A stretch of 64,000 bases of DNA from Streptomyces longwoodensis (GTDB lineage: Bacteria; Actinomycetota; Actinomycetes; Streptomycetales; Streptomycetaceae), in the NCBI RefSeq assembly GCF_001514125.1, contig NZ_KQ948558.1:124001-188000 (forward strand). The letters run 5' to 3'. Both the position numbers and the translations under genes were made by a program. The notes beneath the pieces are model-generated. The model did no database searches and was not told the DNA's origin. It was given only the letters and a program-made list of their open reading frames with translations. Positions 16,742 through 24,225 of the stretch are shown in pieces. Within the stretch, counting starts at the first letter, position 1; every line of letters begins with the position of its first letter.

Positions 16742-17994
16742 CCAGCCCCGCCAGCGACGCACAGGTGGTGTTCGTCGGCTACAACGCGGCCTACCTGCGC
16801 GCCATCGACGGGAGCGTCCCCAGCGGGTCCGTCGTGGTGATCGAAGAACCCGACATCATCCGCAAGCGTGAACTGCACGACGCCGCCGACCGGTTCGACT
16901 GCCTGGACCGGATCGTCCCCGCGAGCTACCAGCAGTCGGCCGGGGCCCTCGACCTGGCCGCCGAGCTGACGGCCACGCGCCCGGTGGCCGCCGTCGTCCC
17001 CGGTCTGGAGTACGCGGTACCCGCCACGGCCGCGCTCGCCGAGAAGCTGGGACTGCCCGGGGCGACCGAGGCGGCCGCTCAGGCGCTGCGCGACAAGGTG
17101 CGGCTGCGCGAGGTCTCCGGGGCCGGCGGCGTCCGCAACCCGCGCTGGCGCGAGGTGCACGGGCCCGCGGACATCCTGGAGTTCGCCGACGGCGGCCCGG
17201 TGGTGGTCAAGCCGGCGAACCGGCAGGCGAGCGTGGGCGTGCAGCTGCTGGACTCGGTCGACGAGGCCACCGCGGCCGAGGCCTGGGAGCGGACCTCGTC
17301 GGCCGCCGAGTACGAGCAGGTCCCCGACCGGGAGCTGACCTGGCGCTTCCTCGCCGAGGAGCGGCTGCGCGGACCGGAGTTCAGCGTCGAGGCGCTGGTG
17401 CGCGAGGGCGAGGTGGTCTTCGAGAACGTCACCGCCAAGACCGTCGTGCCGGGGCCGTACCCGGTGGAGCAGGGCCACCTGCTGCCCGCTCCGCTCGACC
17501 CCGCCACCCAGGAGGCGTTCGGCACGGCGATCCGGAAACTGGTCGCCGCCACCGGCTTCGGCACGGGCATCCTGCACGCCGAGTGGATCCTGACCGACGA
17601 GGGCCCGACGCTGGTCGAGTGCGCCGGCCGCTGCCCCGGTGACTACCTGGTCGACCTCATCGACCTGGCCTACGGCACCCGCGTCCGGCTGACCCTCATC
17701 GACCTGCTCGCCGGCCGTCCGGTCACGCTGCCCCGCTCCGCCGAGCGGACCTCGGCGATCCGGTTCCTGGCCGCCGAGCCGGGCACCGTCACCGGGATCA
17801 CCGGCCTGGAAGAGGCGCAGCGGCTGCCGGGCGTGCACGTCGCGGAGGTGGACGTCGAGGCCGGCCAGGAGGTGCGCCCCTGGGCGTCGTCCTGGGACCG
17901 GGCCGGCCACGTCATCGCGACCGGACCGGACGCGGACACCACCCGCCGGCGCGTCCTGGACGCGGACGCCGCCATCCGCATCGCTACCGATTGA
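16738..17994 (+). CDS. ATP-grasp ligase (third)
   Basis: A 418-residue ATP-grasp protein. ATG at 16738 has AGGAG six bases upstream and is preferred over in-frame GTGs further up. It contains VVVKPANRQASVGVQ, ERLRGPEFSVEALV, and the metal region HAEW...TLVECAGRCPGDYL, in which the second metal ligand (usually Asn) is replaced by Ala; the same variant occurs in some amino-acid ligases, so the protein need not be inactive. It has the same size and domain layout as the preceding ligase, suggesting an old duplication. It overlaps or abuts the MFS gene and is clearly in the same operon. Confidence 0.88.
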   Translation: MTSPASDAQVVFVGYNAAYLRAIDGSVPSGSVVVIEEPDIIRKRELHDAADRFDCLDRIVPASYQQSAGALDLAAELTATRPVAAVVPGLEYAVPATAALAEKLGLPGATEAAAQALRDKVRLREVSGAGGVRNPRWREVHGPADILEFADGGPVVVKPANRQASVGVQLLDSVDEATAAEAWERTSSAAEYEQVPDRELTWRFLAEERLRGPEFSVEALVREGEVVFENVTAKTVVPGPYPVEQGHLLPAPLDPATQEAFGTAIRKLVAATGFGTGILHAEWILTDEGPTLVECAGRCPGDYLVDLIDLAYGTRVRLTLIDLLAGRPVTLPRSAERTSAIRFLAAEPGTVTGITGLEEAQRLPGVHVAEVDVEAGQEVRPWASSWDRAGHVIATGPDADTTRRRVLDADAAIRIATD

Positions 17995-18002
17995 GGATCG
18001 AC

Positions 18003-19268
18003 ATGTCTGCTGTGTGGCAACGCGTCCGCGGGTGGCGCGGCTCCATGCCGGGAGGCTCGGTCGGTCTGCGGCTGGCCGTGATGGCGATGATCGACGCGGT
18101 CGGCACGGGCGCCTTCCTGGCCGTGTCCGTGCCGTTCATCACCCGCTCGGTCCACCTGTCGGAGGGCAACCTCGGCCTCGGCCTGACGCTGTCCGCCGCC
18201 GTCGCCCTCGCCACGGCCATCCCGATCGGCGTCCTCGCGGACCGGATCGGGCCGAAGAAGGTGCTGGTCGGGGTCAGCCTGTGGCGCTGCGCCTGCTTCG
18301 TGCTCTACCCGTTCGTGCAGAACCTGTGGCAGTTCCTGACCGTGGTGTGCCTGCTCGGCCTGGTCGACAAGGCGGCGGCCCCGATGGAGCAGGCCCTGGT
18401 CGGACAGGTCACGGCGACCGAGGACCGGGTCAGGGTCGTCGCCATCCTCCGGTCGCTGCGCAACGTCGGCTTCACGGTGGGCGCCCTGCTCGGCGGGATC
18501 GGCCTGCTGATCGACACCCGCGCCGGGTACAGCGCGATCCTGCTGGTCAACGCCGCCTCCTTCGCGGTCCTTGCGAGCCTGGCCGCGCGGCTGCCGGTGC
18601 TCAGCGCCCCGGCGAAGAGCCTGCGCCGGCGCTTCTCGGTCAGCGTGCTGCGGGACGGGTCGTTCCTGTCGTTCACCGGGATCAACGCCGTGCTCACCAT
18701 GCACATGACGCTGCTGAGCATCGGCATCCCGCTGTGGATCGTCAAGCACACCGACGTCTCCTCGGCGCTGATCTCGCCGCTGGTGGCGGTCAACACCGTG
18801 CTCGCGGTCGCCCTCCAGGTGCGGGCGAGCCGCGGGACCGACACCATCGCGGGTGCCGCCCGGGCCCTGGTATGGGCGGGCATCTCGCTCGCGCTGTGCT
18901 GCCTGCTGCTCGTCGCGGCGCCGAAACTGCCGGTGGTCCTGGCCGTCGGCGTGCTGCTGCTGGCGATGGTCGCGCTGACCGGCGGCGAGCTGTTCCAGTC
19001 CGCCGGCGGCTGGGGCGGCTCCTACCTGCTGGCCGCGCCCGGCCAGGAGGGCGTCTACCTCTCGGTCTTCTGGCTCGGCGTGGCCATCCAGCAGATCGCG
19101 GCGCCGGTCCTGGTCAGCCTGGTCGTCACGACCGGGACCTCGGGCTGGGTCGTCCTGGCCGCGCTGTTCGCCGTCTGCGGCCTCGCCGCGCCGGCCATCG
19201 GCCGCTGGGCGCAGGCCCGGGCCGACAGCAGGCCCCAGCCGGACCCGACCCTGGCCGAGGCCACGTAA
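18003..19268 (+). CDS. MFS transporter, probable product exporter
   Basis: A 421-residue major facilitator protein with about 12 predicted membrane helices and the cytoplasmic loop motif GVLADRIGPKKVLVG between helices 2 and 3. ATG at 18003 (GAGG upstream) is preferred over a TTG at 17991 that overlaps the previous stop. Position inside the ATP-grasp operon points to efflux of, and self-resistance to, the cluster product. Confidence 0.88.
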   Translation: MSAVWQRVRGWRGSMPGGSVGLRLAVMAMIDAVGTGAFLAVSVPFITRSVHLSEGNLGLGLTLSAAVALATAIPIGVLADRIGPKKVLVGVSLWRCACFVLYPFVQNLWQFLTVVCLLGLVDKAAAPMEQALVGQVTATEDRVRVVAILRSLRNVGFTVGALLGGIGLLIDTRAGYSAILLVNAASFAVLASLAARLPVLSAPAKSLRRRFSVSVLRDGSFLSFTGINAVLTMHMTLLSIGIPLWIVKHTDVSSALISPLVAVNTVLAVALQVRASRGTDTIAGAARALVWAGISLALCCLLLVAAPKLPVVLAVGVLLLAMVALTGGELFQSAGGWGGSYLLAAPGQEGVYLSVFWLGVAIQQIAAPVLVSLVVTTGTSGWVVLAALFAVCGLAAPAIGRWAQARADSRPQPDPTLAEAT

Positions 19269-19333
19269 CCACCCCTGAACCGCCGGCCGCTCGACCGTGT
19301 CGGCACTGTGTGATCAACCATCTGAGGAGAGAC

Positions 19334-19786
19334 ATGTCCGTTCCGCTGTACGTTCCGTCGGGCGAAGGCGAGTTCGTCAACATCCGCGACACCAAGAGGA
19401 CGTACCTCAAGCTCACCACGGCGGACTCCGACGGCGAGTTCGGCTTCTTCGAGCACCACATGGCGCCGGAGGCGAGCGGTGCCAGCCCGCACATCCACAA
19501 GCAGTCCACCGAGATGTTCTACGTGGTGAAGGGCGAGATCGAGTTCACCATCGGTGACCGCAAGGTGGTGGGTGAGCCCGGCGCGTTCGCCTACGTGCCC
19601 AAGGGCGAGCCGCACGGTTTCACCAACCGGGGCAACGAGGACGCCACGCTGCTGATCATGTTCTACCCGATCTACAACCGCGAGGACTACTTCCGCGGTC
19701 TGGGGCGCCTGACGGCCAACGGGCGCAACCCCAGCCTGGAGGAGCTCCAGGAGCACATGGCGAAGTACGACCAGTTCATGGTCTGA
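19334..19786 (+). CDS. Cupin-fold protein
   Basis: A 150-residue single-domain cupin with a strong ribosome-binding site (GAGGAGA). The metal-binding residues of both cupin motifs are present: HIHKQSTEMFYVVKG (His, His, Glu) and PHGF (His), so it is likely a metalloenzyme rather than a structural cupin. It is the last gene of the operon, 65 bp after the MFS gene and followed by a strong hairpin. It may oxidise or isomerise an intermediate. No specific activity can be assigned. Confidence 0.87.
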   Translation: MSVPLYVPSGEGEFVNIRDTKRTYLKLTTADSDGEFGFFEHHMAPEASGASPHIHKQSTEMFYVVKGEIEFTIGDRKVVGEPGAFAYVPKGEPHGFTNRGNEDATLLIMFYPIYNREDYFRGLGRLTANGRNPSLEELQEHMAKYDQFMV

Positions 19787-19832
19787 CCCGCCGACCGGCG
19801 ACACGGCCCGACGGGCCGGCCGACGGCGAACG

Positions 19833-19870
19833 AACGGGGCCTGGCAGCGATCGCGCCGCCAGGCCCCGTT
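19833..19870. terminator. Bidirectional terminator
   Basis: AACGGGGCCTGGC and GCCAGGCCCCGTT form a perfect 13-bp stem with a 12-base loop between the convergent cupin and deaminase genes. It marks the right end of the synthetase/ATP-grasp operon. Confidence 0.85.
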
Positions 19871-19883
19871 GGGCGTGCCGCGG

Positions 19884-20417
19884 TCAGTCGCCCGCGCTGT
19901 TCCTCTGCCGGAAGCGCCACTGCAACTCGCGCACCTGCTCGGCGAGTTCGGGCACCGGGCCCGCCACTTCCTGGCCGGGGACGACGTCCTGGACGGCCAG
20001 CGGGGCCAGCGGGGAGGTCACGGGGACGCCCCACTCGGCCTTCCAGTCCCGGGCCTGCTGGGACGAGCTGGCGTACACGATGCGGCCGAGCCCGGCCCAG
20101 CCGTGGGCGGCCGCGCACATCGGGCAGTGCTCGCCCGAGGTGTACACCGTCGCGGTGGCCCGCTCCTCGGGGCCCAGGTGGGTCACGGCCCAGCGGACCA
20201 GTTCGAACTCGGGGTGCCGGGTCGGGTCGCCCGTGGTGGACTCGCGGTTGCGGTCCTCGGCGAGGATCTTGCCGTCGGCGTCGACGAGCACCGAGCCGAA
20301 CGGCCAGTCGCCGGCGTCCACCGCCTCCGCGGCCAGCTCGATGCAGCGGCGCAGGTAGGGCAGCTCGGCCTCGTCGACGGTGCCGGGCCGGGAAGGGTCG
20401 TGGTCGTTGGGGGCCAC
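19884..20417 (-). CDS. Nucleoside (guanine/cytidine-type) deaminase
   Basis: A 177-residue zinc deaminase. The zinc and catalytic motifs are HPEFE (H-x-E type) and SGEHCPMC (PCxxC-type), with the FGSVLVDADG strand. GTG at 20417 is chosen because GGAG lies five bases upstream; GTG at 20423 is also possible. The family deaminates guanine, cytosine nucleosides or tRNA adenosine; this length and the EHCPMCAAA motif fit the guanine deaminase/nucleoside deaminase group. It is transcribed against the preceding cluster and its part in it is doubtful. Confidence 0.8.
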   Translation of the reverse strand: MAPNDHDPSRPGTVDEAELPYLRRCIELAAEAVDAGDWPFGSVLVDADGKILAEDRNRESTTGDPTRHPEFELVRWAVTHLGPEERATATVYTSGEHCPMCAAAHGWAGLGRIVYASSSQQARDWKAEWGVPVTSPLAPLAVQDVVPGQEVAGPVPELAEQVRELQWRFRQRNSAGD

Positions 20418-20448
20418 TGTCACTCCGTCTCTCTGTGGGGGGGGTCGG

Positions 20449-21285
20449 CTACGGCCGGTGTGCGGCCACGGTGGCCAGGGCCTGCCACGCCGCCTCGGGT
20501 CGCAGGGTCTCTTCGGGGTCACCGTGGTACGGGTCGAGCAGCACGGTCTCCGCACCGGCCCGGCGCAGTTCCTCGATGTCCTCGAGAACCTGCTCGAGGG
20601 TTCCTTCGCCGGCCCGCCGGTCGGGGTCGTCGATCGGTTTTTCGGTCAGCTGGAGATAGATGCGCGGGGCCAACTCGGGAACGGGCAGTTCGAGTTCGTC
20701 CGCGATATTCCGCAGCCGCGGCAGCGCTTCCCGGAACCACGACATGGTGAACCGCAGGGGGTGCCAGGGAGAACCGAAACGAACGGCCCGCCGTATTGCG
20801 GCGTCACTGTTTCCGCCGACCCAGATCGGAATCCGGCCGCTGCCGTAGTCGGCCTCGTCGGCCCATGCGGTCCGCAGGGTCCGCAGGAGTTCGTCGGTGA
20901 GCGCGCCGCGCCGGTTGAACGGGACGTCCAGCGCCGCGAACTCCTCGCGTGCCCAGCCGACCCCGACGCCCACGACCAGCCGCCCGCCGCTGAGTTGGTG
21001 CAGGTTGGCCGCCATGCGGGCGACCAGCAGGGGGTGCCGGTAGGGCGCGATGAGCACCGTCGTGCCCAGGTGGATCCGGGTCGTGATCCCGGCCAGCCAG
21101 GCCAGTGTGGTGACGGGTTCGTAAAAGGGGGCCGGATATTGTTTCGCCACATCCGATGTGATCGCCACATGATCGGAGAGCATCAACAGGTCGAAACCCA
21201 GACCCTCCGACGTCTCGGCCCAGCGGGCCAGGTTGTCCGGGGTGGCGCCCGGACCGAAGTTGGGAACATTCACGCCTATCCGCAT
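20449..21285 (-). CDS. LLM-class F420/FMN-dependent oxidoreductase
   Basis: A 278-residue luciferase-like monooxygenase-fold protein (TIM barrel): N-terminal MRIGVNVPNFG, then LLMLSDHV, LGTTVLIAPYRHP and GRLVVGVGVGWAREEF, all hallmarks of the family. Members use F420 or reduced FMN. It lies 87 bp downstream of an MFS gene on the same strand. Substrate unknown. A role in sulfur or xenobiotic oxidation is possible given the cysteine leader and transporters nearby. Confidence 0.87.
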   Translation of the reverse strand: MRIGVNVPNFGPGATPDNLARWAETSEGLGFDLLMLSDHVAITSDVAKQYPAPFYEPVTTLAWLAGITTRIHLGTTVLIAPYRHPLLVARMAANLHQLSGGRLVVGVGVGWAREEFAALDVPFNRRGALTDELLRTLRTAWADEADYGSGRIPIWVGGNSDAAIRRAVRFGSPWHPLRFTMSWFREALPRLRNIADELELPVPELAPRIYLQLTEKPIDDPDRRAGEGTLEQVLEDIEELRRAGAETVLLDPYHGDPEETLRPEAAWQALATVAAHRP

Positions 21286-21372
21286 GGCCCCACACTAGCA
21301 ACTGGGCGGCGGTGGCGTGCAGTTGTCCACGAGCCTTATGGCGGCCGAATCCACGGGGAAATGCGCCGCACT

Positions 21373-22599
21373 TCACCCGTCGGGGGGAGCGCCGGATTTC
21401 CCTGCTTCCGGTGGCCGTGCCGAGCGCAGCGAGAGGGGGAGGAATACGGCCAGGACGGCGGCCGTGGCCGGGAAGAGGGCGGGCGGGCCGCCGAGGGCGA
21501 GCAGCGGGCCGCCCAGGAGCGAGCCCGCGCCGGTGCCACCGTCGAACGCGATGTTCCAGGCGACCCCGGCGAGTCCGAGCCCGGCGGGGTGGTCGCCCGC
21601 GGCGTGCAGGGCGAGGACCAGCGTGGCGCTCTGGATCGCGCCGAACCCAGCTCCGAACAGGGCGGTTCCGGCCAGTAGCACGGCCGGCTGGTGGGAGGCG
21701 GCGCCGGCGGCGGTGCCGAGCGCGGTGACCAGTACGGCGGGGCCCAGCACCCGGCGGCCGCCGTAGCGGTCGACGAGCCATCCGGCGCCGAGCCGGGAGG
21801 GCACGAGGGACAGCTGCGCCGCGAGCAGCGCCCCGGGCGCGGCCGGGGCGGTCAGTGGCAGGAAGGTGAAGACGACGCCGTACGCCATGGTGGAGGCGGC
21901 CTCCACCAGCAGGGGGCCGGCCATGGGGCGCAGGGCGCGACGCGTGGCCCGTGGGCTCCCCCGGTCGCCGGATCCCGAAGTGGCCACGGGGGCCGGCGCG
22001 GTGCGGGGGAAGCAGAACGCGCCGGCCACGACCAGCCCGGCCGTGAGCGCGGCCAGGGTGAACACGAGCGGGTAGGCCCCCTCCCGGGCCAGGGCGATGC
22101 CCGCCGGTGCCCCCAGCACGCCGGCGGCCCCGCCCACCGCGCCGTACCAGCCGATGGCCCTGCCCCGGGCGCCCGGCGGGAACAGTTCGGCGGTGAAGGT
22201 GACCCCCGCGACGACGAAGACGCCGAAACCCAGACCGCGCAGCGCCGCCAGACCGGTCAGCGCCCACAGCGCGGAGACGGCCGGCAGGGGCAGGCAGGGC
22301 AGCCCGAACAGCGCGCCGCTCAGGGCGAGGGAGTGCCGGCGCCCGAGCCGGGCGAAGAGCCACGGGGTGACGGGCTGGACGACCAGGGTCGCCGCCATCA
22401 GTGTCGCGGTGAGCGCTCCGGCGCCCGACGGTCCGGCGCCGGAGCGGACGGCGTACGCGGGCAGCGCGGAGAGCGTCAGGTTGAAGCTCGCGAAGCCGCC
22501 GAACGCGGCGATCAGGGCGCCGGCCACCGCGACCCGCCTCCGGCCGGCGGTCGGGGCCGGGCGGAGGTCGGTCGCGGCGGAGGGGTCCGGTGGCGTCAT
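21373..22599 (-). CDS. MFS transporter
   Basis: A 408-residue major facilitator with about 12 membrane helices; loop motif GRRHSLALSG after helix 2. It starts 13 bp after the stop of a substrate-binding lipoprotein gene, so the two are co-transcribed. Most similar in layout to small-molecule efflux permeases. The pairing with a binding protein that has no ABC permease nearby is unusual. Confidence 0.87.
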   Translation of the reverse strand: MTPPDPSAATDLRPAPTAGRRRVAVAGALIAAFGGFASFNLTLSALPAYAVRSGAGPSGAGALTATLMAATLVVQPVTPWLFARLGRRHSLALSGALFGLPCLPLPAVSALWALTGLAALRGLGFGVFVVAGVTFTAELFPPGARGRAIGWYGAVGGAAGVLGAPAGIALAREGAYPLVFTLAALTAGLVVAGAFCFPRTAPAPVATSGSGDRGSPRATRRALRPMAGPLLVEAASTMAYGVVFTFLPLTAPAAPGALLAAQLSLVPSRLGAGWLVDRYGGRRVLGPAVLVTALGTAAGAASHQPAVLLAGTALFGAGFGAIQSATLVLALHAAGDHPAGLGLAGVAWNIAFDGGTGAGSLLGGPLLALGGPPALFPATAAVLAVFLPLSLRSARPPEAGKSGAPPDG

Positions 22600-22612
22600 C
22601 GGGGGCGACGGG

Positions 22613-23641
22613 TCAGGCGTCGTCGAGCGGCAGTCCGGGCGGGTTGACCTCGGCCTTGGTGACGGCCTCGTTGGAGAGGTGCCAGGTCGCCAGCCACTTG
22701 GCGTACTGCCCGTTCTTGATCAGGTAGTTGATCGCGTCCGCCACCGGCTCGGCCAGGCCGCTGCCCTTCTTGACAGTGGCCGCGATCAGGCCCTGGAGCG
22801 ACTCGCCGGCGCCGGAGAAGGTGCCCGCGTTGGCCGTGGGCTTGGGCGACTTCGCGGTCTGGGTGATGTGGTAGGAGATGGTGGGGTTGGGGCCGAAGTG
22901 GGCGTCGATCTCGCCGCTGCTGAGCGCCAGGTGGACGGCGTTGTTGTCCGGGTAGTGCTTGATGGTGAGCTTCTTGCCCTCGCCCTTGAGCTTCTTCTGC
23001 CACTCCAGCAGGATGCGCTCCTGGTTGGTGCCGGAGCCGACCTCGACGGTCCGGCCGGCCAGGTTCTCGTAGTTGCCGTCGAACTTCCAGGCGTTGGACT
23101 TGAGCACCTCGAAGGCGAGGTTGTCCTGCCGGTAGGAGGCGAACTCGTACTTGCGCTTGCGCTCCTCGGTGTCGGTGATGTTGGAGAAGCCCACGTCCAC
23201 CTTGCCGCTGTCGATCCCCACGAACAGGTTGTCCCAGGTGAAGTTGCGGCTCACCGGCTCCAGTCCGAGGACCGCGGCGACCAGCCGGCCGATGTCGGCC
23301 TCGGAGCCGGTGAGGGTCTTCTGGTCCTCCCCGATGAACTCCAGCGGGGCGGAGCCGGACGGCAGGACGCCGTGGCCGATCACCAGCTTGCCGCTCTTCT
23401 TGACGTCGGCGGGCAGCTCGGCACTGATCGACTTCACCTCGGACACCTTGAGGGTGGTCTCCGTGGCGGCGCCGTTCGAGAGCCGGCCGATCGTCACACT
23501 CCCGGAAGCGGCGTCGCCCGTCCGGGTGGCGGCGTCACTGTCACCGCCGCAGGCGGCCAGCCCGGTGGCGAGCGTGGTGAGGGCGGTGGCCGCGGTCAGG
23601 CCGCGGAGCAGACGGGGTCTGGAGGAGGAGTGGGTAGGCAT
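22613..23641 (-). CDS. Amino-acid-type substrate-binding lipoprotein
   Basis: A 342-residue family-3 extracellular binding protein. ATG at 23641 has AAGGAA upstream and gives a lipoprotein signal with lipobox LAAC, so the protein is anchored outside the membrane. Conserved family-3 segments include GSEADIGRLVAAVLGL, KVDVGFSNITDTEERK and GEIDAHFGPN. Such proteins deliver polar amino acids to an ABC permease, but the next gene is an MFS permease and no matching ABC genes are on this strand. Confidence 0.87.
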   Translation of the reverse strand: MPTHSSSRPRLLRGLTAATALTTLATGLAACGGDSDAATRTGDAASGSVTIGRLSNGAATETTLKVSEVKSISAELPADVKKSGKLVIGHGVLPSGSAPLEFIGEDQKTLTGSEADIGRLVAAVLGLEPVSRNFTWDNLFVGIDSGKVDVGFSNITDTEERKRKYEFASYRQDNLAFEVLKSNAWKFDGNYENLAGRTVEVGSGTNQERILLEWQKKLKGEGKKLTIKHYPDNNAVHLALSSGEIDAHFGPNPTISYHITQTAKSPKPTANAGTFSGAGESLQGLIAATVKKGSGLAEPVADAINYLIKNGQYAKWLATWHLSNEAVTKAEVNPPGLPLDDA

Positions 23642-23872
23642 GGCCGTTCCTTGTCGCTGAGGGAAGAAGGGCGGCGTGGGGGGATCGGGTGCGTGCGCGA
23701 GGGGGTCGCGGTGGTGCGCCTCGTGAGCGCCGGGCGGTTTCCGGCCGCTCCACGACCGCACGTCCTCATGTCTACCAGGCAGAACCGCGGAGGATCATTG
23801 CAGGCACATGAAGCTTCCGGCCAACTGTCCGCGCAGGCCCTGGTGTTGCCCGCGGAGTGACGACGCACGCCC

Positions 23873-23902
23873 TTGACTGCGCGAGAACCGCCGATCTACG
23901 GT
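23873..23902 (+). promoter_or_regulatory. Probable vegetative promoter of the ABC operon
   Basis: TTGACT and TACGGT separated by 18 bases fit a HrdB-type -35/-10 pair. It lies about 100 bp upstream of the leader ORF and would drive the leader and the transporter operon. Confidence 0.5.
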
Positions 23903-24005
23903 CGGCGCGAACCAAGGGCCGGCGATCAGCCGAGGAGCCCCTTGTCCGCTTTTCCGCACGCGCCGGCATCGGCCGCGCGTCGGCCGACGCACCCGGGAGG
24001 ACGGC

Positions 24006-24083
24006 GTGGTGACGACCCTCGTGCTGTTCTCCCGCTGTCACGTCGACCTGCTGCGGGTCTCCAGCTGTCTGTGTCACGGCTGA
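24006..24083 (+). CDS. Cysteine-containing leader peptide
   Basis: A 25-codon ORF (GTG, with GGAGG upstream; GTG at 24009 is an alternative) whose C-terminal half reads SRCHVDLLRVSSCLCHG. This matches the actinobacterial 'putative leader peptide' pattern of a basic residue, H-V/I-D-L-x-R-V-S/A-S and a cysteine. Such peptides precede sulfur-related transporter and assimilation operons, where ribosome stalling at cysteine codons controls downstream expression. All three cysteine codons are TGT, rare in this genome. A 9-bp hairpin follows 13 bases after the stop. Confidence 0.75.
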   Translation: MVTTLVLFSRCHVDLLRVSSCLCHG

Positions 24084-24096
24084 CCTGGTAACACCC

Positions 24097-24117
24097 CGGC
24101 GGGCCGTCGGCCCGTCG
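24097..24117 (+). terminator. Possible attenuator hairpin after the leader peptide
   Basis: CGGCGGGCC and GGCCCGTCG form a 9-bp stem (one G-T pair) with a 3-base loop, between the leader stop and the ABC binding-protein gene. There is no U tract; a C/T-rich run follows some bases later. Position suggests a transcriptional or translational attenuator. Confidence 0.45.
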
Positions 24118-24225
24118 AGCGCTCGCCTCTTCTCCCCCCCTTCTTCGCACGCGTCCCCCGCGCGCCGCGGTCCGCCGCGCGCCGTGGCGGCCCCGCGTGT
24201 CCCGGCACGGAAGCAGAGACTCCTG

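Larger units (their letters stand above)
23642..24225. other. Divergent regulatory region with leader peptide
   Basis: A 584-bp gap between the divergent binding-protein genes. On the plus strand it holds a likely promoter, a short cysteine-containing leader ORF and a hairpin, listed separately. On the minus strand I could not find a matching leader peptide. Confidence 0.6.

Noticed and set aside
23596..23868. Cysteine-rich minus-strand frame upstream of the orphan binding-protein gene as a second leader peptide
   Set aside because: It has several cysteines but lacks the H-V-D-L-x-R-V pattern, is long, and has no clear ribosome-binding site.
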